From NCBI GenBank assembly GCA_028711405.1, contig JAQTSH010000003.1:1-7316 (forward strand): a stretch of 7,316 nucleotides of DNA. Reading direction: 5' to 3'. This DNA is from Methanoregula sp. (GTDB lineage: Archaea > Halobacteriota > Methanomicrobia > Methanomicrobiales > Methanospirillaceae). Under the pieces are notes generated by a model, which saw only the letters and a program-made list of their open reading frames with translations, was not told where the DNA came from and made no database searches. Position numbers and translations under genes: made by a program. The first letter of the stretch is position 1, and every line of letters starts with the position of its first letter. Positions 1-6,205 of this stretch are shown piece after piece.

Positions 1-1048
1 CGCGGAGGATGGAAATGGCATCCAGCGTATCCGGCTCATTGACCATCACCGGCTGGAAACGTCGCTCGAGGGCTTTGTCTTTTTCAAAATATTTCTGGTA
101 TTCCTTTAAGGTAGTTGCACCAATGACGTGCAGTTCTCCCCGTGAAAGCGCGGGCTTGAGGATATTCGCGGCATCCATTGCGCCCTCGCTGGCGCCAGCC
201 CCGACCAGGGTATGGATCTCGTCAATGAAAAGGATGATCTCCCCTCCAGCGGATATCACTTCTTTTACTACGCTTTTTAGTCGTTCTTCAAATTCTCCCT
301 TGAATTTTGCCCCGGCGATCAGGGCTCCCATATCGAGGGAATAGATCTGCTTGGTTTTTAAGTTATCCGGTACATCCCCGTCAATGATCCGGTGAGCAAG
401 ACCTTCGGCAATGGCTGTTTTTCCCACGCCGGGTTCACCGATGAGGATCGGGTTGTTCTTCGTTCTCCGTGAAAGGATCTGGAGCACCCTCCGTATCTCT
501 TCGTCACGACCGATGACCGGATCGAGTTTCCCGCTCCCGGCAAGATCATTCAGGTTACGGGCATACAGGTTCAGGGCATTATAGGTCTCTTCGGCGTTCT
601 GGCTTTTTACCGTCGAGCCTTTCCGCAACTGGCTGATGGCAGTTTTTAAGTCTTTTTCAGTGACCCGGTTCTCCTTCAAGAGCCCTGACGTGCGGTCGTT
701 CACCGACAGAATTCCCAGGAGAAGATGCTCAATGGAGACAAATTCATCTTTGGATTCCTGGGCAAGTGCGGTGGCTTTCTGCAGGGCTTTTATGGCATCA
801 TTTGAGAGGAACTGCTCCCCGCCACTGACCTTGGGATAGGAATCGAGGAGCCTGTCGAGTGCAGGGGTGAAAACATCGAGGTTCACATTTAGTTTCTTGA
901 GGAGATACGGGATGACATTCTCGTCAACCAAGAGCATCCCTTTGAGTAAATGTGTCGTCTCTATCGCCTGGTTCTGTTGTGCCGTGGCAATTTCTGTTGC
1001 TTTCGCTACGGCTTCCTGTGATTTGATGGTGAAATTGTTGAAATTCAT
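1..1048 (-). CDS. clpB: ATP-dependent chaperone ClpB, N-terminal part (runs off left edge)
   Basis: ClpB is a cytoplasmic hexameric AAA+ disaggregase that threads aggregated proteins through its pore, normally together with DnaK. Translating the minus strand from the ATG at 1048 gives 349 uninterrupted codons to the window edge, about 40% of a usual 850-870-residue ClpB. Visible parts are the double Clp N-domain (residues about 1-140), a linker, and the first AAA+ module. That module has Walker A GEPGVGKT (204-211), Walker B ILFIDE (272-277), pore loop GAKFKGEFEER (246-256), and the arginine-finger region ALERRF (326-331). The pore loop has Phe249 where Tyr is usual, which is conservative. 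The middle domain and second AAA+ module lie outside the window. ClpB is patchy in archaea and is thought to have come from bacteria. No strong ribosome binding site is visible (weak AGGG about 12 bases upstream). The family call is very secure. Confidence 0.96.
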   Translation of the reverse strand, partial: MNFNNFTIKSQEAVAKATEIATAQQNQAIETTHLLKGMLLVDENVIPYLLKKLNVNLDVFTPALDRLLDSYPKVSGGEQFLSNDAIKALQKATALAQESKDEFVSIEHLLLGILSVNDRTSGLLKENRVTEKDLKTAISQLRKGSTVKSQNAEETYNALNLYARNLNDLAGSGKLDPVIGRDEEIRRVLQILSRRTKNNPILIGEPGVGKTAIAEGLAHRIIDGDVPDNLKTKQIYSLDMGALIAGAKFKGEFEERLKSVVKEVISAGGEIILFIDEIHTLVGAGASEGAMDAANILKPALSRGELHVIGATTLKEYQKYFEKDKALERRFQPVMVNEPDTLDAISILR

Positions 1049-1063
1049 GATGTGAGTCGCCCT

Positions 1064-1098
1064 TTATTCGTTGTTCGTAATTCACTATTCGCTATTCG
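1064..1098. repeat. Five tandem 7-bp units upstream of clpB
   Basis: Five consecutive 7-base units in exact register: TTATTCG, TTGTTCG, TAATTCA, CTATTCG, CTATTCG. On the clpB strand the consensus reads CGAATAR. The array begins 16 bases upstream of the clpB start and lies where the transcription start or leader should be. Its function is unknown; it could be slipped-strand microrepeat expansion or a regulatory site. Confidence 0.6.
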
Positions 1099-1109
1099 TT
1101 ATAGCGTTT
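1097..1109 (-). promoter_or_regulatory. Possible clpB promoter (weak TATA-like element)
   Basis: Reading the minus strand, GAAACGCTATAACG contains a purine-rich BRE-like GAAAC followed by CTATAAC (1104-1098). It sits about 50 bases before the clpB ATG, so a start 25 bases downstream would give a leader of roughly 25-30 bases. The match to the archaeal TATA consensus is only moderate. No CIRCE-type heat-shock operator is present nearby. Confidence 0.25.
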
Positions 1110-1164
1110 CTTCTTGTCAAATAGTTTGCCAATCTGACACTTGATCCTGGCAGAATGCAGGAAC

Positions 1165-1374
1165 ATGCCCGACAACCCGTTTGCAGGTTTAGCATATATG
1201 ACAGCCGTCGTCAACCACAACCCCGTGGAAAAGACAAGAGAAGTATACACGGCACGGTTCGTCAACGAAGACGAAGCAAAAGAGAGTACCGCTATTTGCG
1301 GGGAACGGTTCAACACCATCGCGGGGTTCAACCCGGCACGGACCTGGCAGCCCGGAGAATACACCCGGAGATGA
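1165..1374 (+). CDS. Small hypothetical protein, unrecognised
   Basis: This frame encodes 69 residues from ATG 1165 (MPDNPFAGLAYMTAVV...) to TGA at 1372-1374. I do not recognise the family. The composition is soluble and protein-like (VEKTREVYTARFVNEDEAKES, then NTIAGFNPARTWQPGEYT near the end), with no signal peptide or membrane segment. Third codon positions are rich in G and C, as in the coding genes of this window. The start is uncertain: AGGA at 1159-1162 lies only two bases before ATG 1165, while ATG 1198 has AGGT nine bases upstream and TTG 1141 has no site. The frame is the same as that of the next ORF, separated only by the TGA at 1372 and five sense codons, so it could be the front part of a gene broken by a nonsense mutation. 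It is divergent from clpB. Confidence 0.4.
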   Translation: MPDNPFAGLAYMTAVVNHNPVEKTREVYTARFVNEDEAKESTAICGERFNTIAGFNPARTWQPGEYTRR

Positions 1375-1392
1375 AAGAGACGAAGGTGCAGA

Positions 1393-1910
1393 ATGACCCG
1401 TGAGCCGGCACCGGTGATCGGGAAGGACACTGCCCTTCCGATTGCACAAAACCACGGGCAGGTGAGGATCTTCTCTCATTCCGTTCGGAATCTTACCGGT
1501 TTCGTGATTGCCGGGAGCGGGACTCCTGCCTTTGTCCGTATGTGGAATGTCCAGTGCCTGCACAGCCCTCCGGAAAAGATCGAACGGATCTCCGGTCTGA
1601 AATCAGCATACTCCGGAGAATTCAGGGCGGATCGGTCTCCCGCGAACTCTGGACGTATTCCCGGTACGGGGTTCTCTGGTTCTTCCATGTTGAAGAGACC
1701 TGTCTTGTTGAGCTCAAATCTGACAGGAAGCTGATCGTTACATCTCCCAAAGAGACAGCAACGGCAGGAGTTCCGGCAGGGAATGATGTTCCGGGTACTG
1801 CCGGAACTTCGGCTCATACTGTTATGGGGTGGAAGAATGACCGGGAAATCCGGGCATATTACGGGCTCCAACTACCTCCCCATGATGCCGGACCGACACG
1901 GTTTTCTTAA
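1393..1910 (+). pseudogene. Unrecognised gene, probably frameshifted
   Basis: Two overlapping reading frames look like one broken gene. The first runs from ATG 1393, preceded by a good ribosome binding site AAGGTG at 1383-1388, to 1734. Its first 70 or so residues are protein-like (for example NLTGFVIAGSGTPAFVRMWN), but after about position 1600 it turns into Ser/Pro/Gly/Arg-rich sequence typical of an out-of-frame read. The second frame, open from 1542 to 1910, becomes protein-like exactly where the first fails (RELWTYSRYGVLWFFHVEET, then CLVELKSDRKLIV). A single indel between about 1560 and 1620 would join them into a protein of about 170 residues. I recognise no family in either half, so function is unknown. 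The stop at 1908-1910 sits inside a terminator-like hairpin, which supports this strand and end. Alternatives are a sequencing error, two separate small genes, or programmed frameshifting; no slippery site is obvious. Confidence 0.4.
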
Positions 1911-1930
1911 AACCGGCACGGTTATTTTTC
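1899..1930 (+). terminator. Hairpin plus T-rich tract after the 1393-1910 gene
   Basis: CGGTTTT (1899-1905), loop CTT, then AAAACCG (1909-1915) form a perfect 7-bp stem that includes the TAA stop at 1908-1910. The T-rich TTATTTTTC follows at 1922-1930. This fits transcription ending after the plus-strand gene. Confidence 0.5.
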
Positions 1931-2124
1931 GAATCCTTCCGTTTGTCCCCGGATTTGTGGATTGGTGCCCACAGCGTGCCACAAAAAACAGCGTTTGGCA
2001 CAGTTCCGGCGGGCGAACTCTTCCCAGATCGACCTATAGTGCCTGAAATGAAAGAACGCAGGATTTTGGGATCCGAGCTGGGATCCAAACAGCAGGTTCC
2101 TCCCTTGGAGGGTGCACATACCGC

Positions 2125-2700
2125 TCATCTTGCAGTACGGTTGCATTCACCTTTTTTTAAGGACGGATATCCGCAAGCTGAAAGCACATCAGACGGATTA
2201 AGGCGTGAATCTTCTCCGGCATCAGTAGTAAGTGCGGCAAGAGTGACAATGGATACCGGAAGTGGGATACCATACACACCCGTAGTGGCGATACTCTGGG
2301 TATTCTTCATGGCATAATTGCGAACACTCCAGCGATCTACGATAATACCAATTTTGTAAAGAAAGGTCGATGCACTGCTGTAAGGCATTATCGATGCAAA
2401 TGTGATGCAGAGATCGACAACCGGGGATCCAATACGTGTTTCTGGATAGAATGGCTGGTGAGCATAGACCACTGCATGGCATTCCCTGCATTGGAACCTC
2501 TTTACCCGGACAGTGATGGTCTTCGTGCTACTGCCATCAGCTACAACCGCAAAATGTTTTGTTTTTACGTCATAATCTGCAATACCGCCACGGCAATGAG
2601 GACAACTGGTGAGACTGTCAAACAGTATGCCATCACAGGCATAAAATATCGCCGGGATCAGGTCAGCGAGAATCGGGAGGATCCGGTACTTATTTTTCAT
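2125..2700 (-). CDS. Zinc-ribbon / helix-turn-helix protein, transposase-like
   Basis: This encodes 191 residues from ATG 2700. A split zinc ribbon is clear: C33-P-H-C36 and C71-R-E-C74, followed by Pro and Arg positions (PFYPETR, about 83-89). This is the pattern seen at the N terminus of several transposase families, where RxxCxxC precedes a DNA-binding helix-turn-helix. Residues about 95-130 (VDLC...GIIVDRWSVRNYA) look like such a helix-turn-helix. No DDE catalytic domain follows, so it is either a standalone DNA-binding protein or the remnant of an insertion sequence; I found no convincing terminal inverted repeats or target duplication. The GC content appears lower than in fdhAB, which hints at transfer. 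It is divergent from fdhA across an AT-rich region with palindromes, so it could regulate itself or fdhAB, but that is inference. The exact family is not identified. Confidence 0.7.
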   Translation of the reverse strand: MKNKYRILPILADLIPAIFYACDGILFDSLTSCPHCRGGIADYDVKTKHFAVVADGSSTKTITVRVKRFQCRECHAVVYAHQPFYPETRIGSPVVDLCITFASIMPYSSASTFLYKIGIIVDRWSVRNYAMKNTQSIATTGVYGIPLPVSIVTLAALTTDAGEDSRLNPSDVLSACGYPSLKKGECNRTAR

Positions 2701-2738
2701 TGCTGCACGCTCTGCCTGTTCCTTAACAAGACAATTTC

Positions 2739-2746
2739 AGTATAAT
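2739..2746 (-). promoter_or_regulatory. Candidate TATA box of the zinc-ribbon gene
   Basis: On the minus strand ATTATACT (2746-2739) lies about 40 bases before the ATG at 2700. A start 25 bases downstream would leave a leader of roughly 15 bases. The palindrome AATCATGATT at 2744-2753 overlaps its upstream edge. Confidence 0.3.
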
Positions 2747-2778
2747 CATGATTCTCTGTCATGATAACAATTTATCAT
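2744..2778. promoter_or_regulatory. Palindrome cluster, candidate operator
   Basis: Two symmetrical sites stand close together: a perfect 10-bp palindrome AATCATGATT (2744-2753), and a perfect 7-bp inverted repeat ATGATAA-CAAT-TTATCAT (2761-2778). They share the motif TCATGAT (2746-2752 and 2759-2765). They lie just upstream of the zinc-ribbon gene promoter and about 50 bp upstream of the fdhA TATA element, a good place for a regulator to act on either gene. AT-rich DNA yields palindromes by chance, so this is tentative. Confidence 0.4.
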
Positions 2779-2824
2779 TTATTTTCCACCAATATTCACC
2801 ATTTTTAGCCTGTTTTTCAGAATG

Positions 2825-2832
2825 TTAATATA
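2825..2832 (+). promoter_or_regulatory. Candidate TATA box of the fdhAB operon
   Basis: TTAATATA at 2825-2832 is the best archaeal TATA-like match upstream of fdhA, in a strongly AT-rich stretch. Transcription would begin near 2855-2860, giving a leader of about 65-70 bases that contains the direct repeat at 2855-2887. An alternative AT-rich element (CAATTAAAAG, 2879-2888) would give a much shorter leader. Confidence 0.45.
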
Positions 2833-2854
2833 CGATCGTGGGGAATATTCGCTC

Positions 2855-2887
2855 TGTTTAACAATCAAAATTTGTTAACAATTAAAA
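2855..2887 (+). repeat. Direct repeat upstream of fdhA
   Basis: TGTTTAACAATCAAAA (2855-2870) is followed by TGTTAACAATTAAAA (2873-2887). The copies differ by one inserted T and one C/T change, and repeat with a period of 17-18 bases, close to two helical turns. They lie at or just after the predicted start point of fdhA, so they could be a tandem operator or a leader element. Confidence 0.45.
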
Positions 2888-2913
2888 GAATGTAAATGTC
2901 TGTTTGAATTGCT

Positions 2914-2918
2914 GGTGA
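2914..2918 (+). promoter_or_regulatory. Ribosome binding site of fdhA
   Basis: GGTGA at 2914-2918 is complementary to the conserved 3' end of archaeal 16S rRNA and lies six bases before ATG 2925. It fixes the fdhA start. Confidence 0.8.
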
Positions 2919-2924
2919 AAAGAT

Positions 2925-4994
2925 ATGAGTGATACAAAAAGTGCATTAACCTATGTACCTACAACCTGCCCGTACTGTGGCGTAGGCTGCGGGCTTAACC
3001 TCGTAGTGAACGAGGGAAAGGTTGTTGGGGTCGAACCCAACAAGCGCAGCCCGATAAACGAGGGCAAGCTCTGTCCCAAGGGAATGACCTGCTGGGAACA
3101 TGTCCACAGCCCCGACCGGCTGACAAAGCCAAAGATCAAGAAGAACGGCAAGTTCGTGGACGCTTCCTGGGAGGAAGCCCTTGACCTGATTGCAAAGAAG
3201 TTCAAGGAGATCTCCGACAAGAACGGCCCCAAGGCTCTTGGCTTCCAGACCTCGTGCCGTACGGTCAACGAGGACTGCTACGCGTTACAGAAGTTAGCGC
3301 GCGTGGGATTCAAGACTAACAACGTCGACAACTGTGCGCGTATCTGCCACGGTCCGTCTGTTGCCGGTCTCTCGCTCTCCTTCGGGTCCGGTGCAGCCAC
3401 CAATCCGTTCGAGGATGTCCTGAACTCTGACCTGATCGTCATGTGGGGTTCCAACGCAGTCGAGGCGCACCCGCTTGCCGGGCGCCGCGTCATGCAGGCA
3501 AAGAAGAAGGGAATCCCGATTGTCGTGGTTGACCCGCGGTTTAGTGCAACAGCACGGATTGCGGACGAGTGGATCCGGTTCAACCCGTCGACCCATATCG
3601 CGCTTGCCAACTCCATGATGTACTGGATCATCAAGGAAGGTCTCCAGAACACGGCGTTCATCAACGAGCGCACGAAAGGCTTCGAAGACCTGAAAAAGAC
3701 CGTCGAGAAGTATGCCGATTGCGAAGAGATCCATGGTGTCAAGCTTGAGACTGTCAAGGAGTTTGCCCGGCAGTACGCGAAGGCAAAGAACGCGGTCATT
3801 ATCTACTGCCTCGGCATCACCGAGTTAACCACAGGTACCGATAACGTCCGTTCGATGGGCAACCTCGCGCTGCTCACCGGCAACGTCGGTCGCCCGGGTG
3901 TTGGTGTCAACCCGCTCCGTGGACAGAACAACGTGCAGGGTGCCTGCGATATGGGTGCGTACCCGAACGTCTACTCCGGCTACCAGGCCGTTGCAGTTCC
4001 CGAGAACCGTGCAAAGATGGAGAAGGCGTGGGGCATGCCGGCAGGTTCCCTCCCCGACTGGTACGGTTCGACCCTGACCGAGCAGATCAATGAAGCCGGC
4101 AACCCGGTCAAGGCCATGTATTTCATGGGTTTAAACCCCGTTGTTTCCTACCCGGATTCCAACCACGTGATGAGACAGCTTGACAAACTTGATTTCTGTG
4201 TTATGCAGGACATCTTCTGGAACGAGAGCTGCGACTATGCCGATGTTGTCCTGCCCGGCACCTGCTTTGCCGAGAAGGACGGGACGTTCACCAGCGGCGA
4301 GCGGCGGATCAACCGTGTGAGGAAAGCTGTCGACGGCCCCGGCGAGTCGAAGTACGACTGGGAGATCATCGGCCTGATAGCGAAGAAGATGGGCCTCAAA
4401 GGCTTTGACTGGAAGACTGCCGAGGATGTCTGGGACGATTTGCGGGCATGCACCCCGTCAATGTTCGGGTGCACCTATGAGAAGTTGGGGAAGCCCGAGT
4501 CCGTGCATTGGCCCTGCCCGACTGTCGAGCACGCGGGGACCCCCATCCTCCACGTCGGAAAGTTCTCCGCAGCGGATGGTAAGGGCACTATGTTCGGCCT
4601 CGAGTACAAACAGCCGGCGGAAGTAGCAGATGCGGAGTACCCGTTCACGCTCATGACCGGACGTGTGATCTTCCACTACCACACGAGGACCCAGACCGAC
4701 CGTGCCGCACAATTGCACTATGAAGTGCCCGAGTCCTATATCCAGATGAACACTCTCGATGCAAAGAAACTGGGCATCAAGGAAAACGAGAAGATAAAGG
4801 TATCAAGCCGCCGTGGTGAAATTGAAACCCTCGCCCATGTATCCGATGACGTTGGACCCGGCGTTACGTACATGGCCATGCACTTCCACAAAGGAGCAAA
4901 CACCCTCACCAACACGGCTCTCGACCCGCTCTCCAAGATGCCGGAGCTGAAGCACTGTGCTGTAAAGATCGAAAAGATTGCGGGGGCGAAGTAA
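2925..4994 (+). CDS. fdhA: Formate dehydrogenase alpha subunit (Mo/W-bisMGD, F420-dependent type)
   Basis: FdhA oxidises formate to CO2 at a molybdenum or tungsten bis-molybdopterin guanine dinucleotide centre in the cytoplasm. It passes electrons through a [4Fe-4S] cluster to FdhB. The 689 residues match the usual size of methanogen FdhA. The N-terminal cluster motif is C15-x2-C18-x3-C22-x27-C50. The catalytic signature NNVDNCARICHGPSVAGL spans 132-149 and aligns with the selenocysteine-His of E. coli FdhF. Here the metal ligand is Cys141, encoded by TGC at 3345-3347, followed by His142, so this is the cysteine form and needs no selenocysteine insertion. The PLRGQNNVQGACDMG segment (330-344) and the C-terminal molybdopterin dinucleotide-binding domain (about 575-683, with GRVIFHYHTRTQTDRA) are present. 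There is no twin-arginine signal, consistent with a cytoplasmic enzyme. It is the first gene of a two-gene operon, with a good ribosome binding site and strong G/C bias at third codon positions, which suggests high expression. Confidence 0.97.
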   Translation: MSDTKSALTYVPTTCPYCGVGCGLNLVVNEGKVVGVEPNKRSPINEGKLCPKGMTCWEHVHSPDRLTKPKIKKNGKFVDASWEEALDLIAKKFKEISDKNGPKALGFQTSCRTVNEDCYALQKLARVGFKTNNVDNCARICHGPSVAGLSLSFGSGAATNPFEDVLNSDLIVMWGSNAVEAHPLAGRRVMQAKKKGIPIVVVDPRFSATARIADEWIRFNPSTHIALANSMMYWIIKEGLQNTAFINERTKGFEDLKKTVEKYADCEEIHGVKLETVKEFARQYAKAKNAVIIYCLGITELTTGTDNVRSMGNLALLTGNVGRPGVGVNPLRGQNNVQGACDMGAYPNVYSGYQAVAVPENRAKMEKAWGMPAGSLPDWYGSTLTEQINEAGNPVKAMYFMGLNPVVSYPDSNHVMRQLDKLDFCVMQDIFWNESCDYADVVLPGTCFAEKDGTFTSGERRINRVRKAVDGPGESKYDWEIIGLIAKKMGLKGFDWKTAEDVWDDLRACTPSMFGCTYEKLGKPESVHWPCPTVEHAGTPILHVGKFSAADGKGTMFGLEYKQPAEVADAEYPFTLMTGRVIFHYHTRTQTDRAAQLHYEVPESYIQMNTLDAKKLGIKENEKIKVSSRRGEIETLAHVSDDVGPGVTYMAMHFHKGANTLTNTALDPLSKMPELKHCAVKIEKIAGAK

Positions 4995-6146
4995 ATGGCA
5001 AAGAAAGGCGAAATGCTCTATGCATGGACCAATGATGCCGGTCTCTTAAAGAAGGCGGAATGCGGCGGTGCGGTAACCGAGCTGCTGAAGTATGCACTTG
5101 AGAGCAAGACCGTTGATGCAGTGCTTGCCGTAACACGCGGTGTTGACTTGTACGATGCGGTCCCGGTTCTTGTTACTAATCCCAAGGACCTTGACAACTG
5201 CGCCGGTTCGCTCCACTGCGGAACTATCCTCCTCTCCAAACTGGTGATGGAGTACGCACCCAAGATGTCCGGTAAGAAGCTGGGAATGGTCGTCAAGGGC
5301 TGCGACATGATGGGCCTCCTTGAGCTCGCAAAGCGCAAGCTGGTCAACCTCGACAACATCGTCATGATTGGTGTCAACTGCGGTGGATCGGTCAGCCCGG
5401 TTGCTGCACGGAAGATGATCAAGGAAAAATTTGGCGTTGACCCGAACACGGTCACGAAAGAAGAGATCGACAAGGGTCAGTTCATCATCGAGTACGAGGG
5501 AGGCCACAAGGGCATCTCTATGGATGAGCTTGAAGAGGCAGGCTTCGGGCGGCGGAGCAACTGTCGCCGCTGCAAGCTGAAAATCCCCCGGCAGGCAGAC
5601 CTTGCCTGCGGGAACTGGGGTGTCATCGGCGACAAGGCTGGCAAGGCGACATTCGTCGAGGTCTGCTCCGACAAGGGTGCAGCACTCCTGACAAAAGCAG
5701 TCGATGCAAAGAAACTTTCCACGGAACCGGCAAACCCCAAGGGTGTCGAGATCCGAGCCAAGGTTGAAAATGCAATGTACAAGCTCGGCGACAAGTGGCG
5801 CAAGCATGACTTTGAAGCACTCGCACCCAATCTCTGGGAGACCATTGCCAAGGAGACCGGACGGTGCATGAAGTGTATGGCGTGCATCGAGCATTGTCCG
5901 GTTTGTGTCACCAGTGCTGACAAGTATAAACAGCCCGACATGATGATCCGCCATGGATTCATCCCGGCAGACCCGATGTTCCACCTGCGCCGGTTTGCAC
6001 ATATCTCCGACTCCTGCATCAACTGCGGGCAGTGCGAAGAATGCTGCCCGTCTGAAATACCGCTGGCGCTCTTCTCACACGCGATCCGCACTGAGGCAGA
6101 CAAGTTCTTTGAGCCGAAGCTCGGGAAGTCTGTCTACACCAATTAA
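4995..6146 (+). CDS. fdhB: Formate dehydrogenase beta subunit (F420-reducing, iron-sulfur flavoprotein)
   Basis: FdhB accepts electrons from FdhA and reduces coenzyme F420 through FAD. In hydrogenotrophic methanogens it also lets formate dehydrogenase join the heterodisulfide reductase complex. The 383 residues are near the family's usual 380-400. Residues about 1-270 form the FrhB/FdhB flavin and F420 module, with conserved cysteines at C23, C69, C75, C103, C129, C190, C193 and C205, several of which would hold a [4Fe-4S] cluster. The C terminus carries a two-cluster ferredoxin domain: C291-x2-C294-x2-C297-x3-C301-P and C341-x2-C344-x2-C347-x3-C351-P, with an extra Cys at 350. The start codon follows directly on the fdhA stop (TAAATG), which indicates translational coupling; GGGGG at 4982-4986 inside fdhA may serve as the ribosome binding site. 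The family call is secure. Confidence 0.96.
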   Translation: MAKKGEMLYAWTNDAGLLKKAECGGAVTELLKYALESKTVDAVLAVTRGVDLYDAVPVLVTNPKDLDNCAGSLHCGTILLSKLVMEYAPKMSGKKLGMVVKGCDMMGLLELAKRKLVNLDNIVMIGVNCGGSVSPVAARKMIKEKFGVDPNTVTKEEIDKGQFIIEYEGGHKGISMDELEEAGFGRRSNCRRCKLKIPRQADLACGNWGVIGDKAGKATFVEVCSDKGAALLTKAVDAKKLSTEPANPKGVEIRAKVENAMYKLGDKWRKHDFEALAPNLWETIAKETGRCMKCMACIEHCPVCVTSADKYKQPDMMIRHGFIPADPMFHLRRFAHISDSCINCGQCEECCPSEIPLALFSHAIRTEADKFFEPKLGKSVYTN

Positions 6147-6161
6147 TTTTTTTTATTGGTG
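6137..6161 (+). terminator. Terminator of fdhAB (T8 in the loop of a hairpin)
   Basis: A run of eight T residues follows directly after the fdhB stop (6147-6154), typical of archaeal intrinsic termination. It is flanked by a perfect 7-bp inverted repeat, CACCAAT (6137-6143, last codons of fdhB) and ATTGGTG (6155-6161). The T run lies in the loop rather than after the stem, unlike a bacterial terminator. Confidence 0.7.
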
Positions 6162-6177
6162 AATGCTGAAATCATAA

Positions 6178-6205
6178 CCCTGTAAACACTCCACCGTTTA
6201 CAGGG
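6178..6205. repeat. 10-bp perfect hairpin downstream of fdhB
   Basis: CCCTGTAAAC (6178-6187), an 8-base loop, and GTTTACAGGG (6196-6205) form a perfect 10-bp stem. It could stabilise the 3' end of read-through fdhAB mRNA or act as a bidirectional barrier between convergent genes. The right arm also belongs to the larger inverted repeat at 6193-6588. Confidence 0.65.

Noticed and set aside
1308..1335. GGTTCAA strings resembling a tRNA T-loop
   Set aside because: No acceptor or anticodon stem can be formed around them, and they fall in a codon-biased reading frame.
1476..1871. Minus-strand open frame of 131 codons opposite the broken gene
   Set aside because: Its composition is Pro/Ser/Arg/Cys-rich with no domain. 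The ribosome binding site at 1383 and terminator at 1899-1930 support the plus strand instead.
2067..2086. Double TGGGATCC (2067-2074, 2079-2086)
   Set aside because: It is a short repeat with no partner signal nearby. A single further TGGGATCC-like string near 6488 looks like coincidence.
1943..2317. Plus-strand open frame of 124 codons overlapping the zinc-ribbon gene
   Set aside because: The second half lies antisense to a gene with a clear zinc ribbon, and the first half has no protein-like character or ribosome binding site.
2036..2745. Insertion sequence ends around the zinc-ribbon gene (TATAGTGCCTGAAAT on the left, TATACTGAAAT on the complement at right)
   Set aside because: The match is short and needs a 4-base gap, and no target duplication is visible, so it is not enough to define terminal inverted repeats.
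5046..6002. Long minus-strand open frame (318 codons) opposite fdhB
   Set aside because: It is the antisense shadow of a clearly identified, codon-biased gene. The translation has no recognisable domain, and fdhB cysteine motifs fully explain the sequence.
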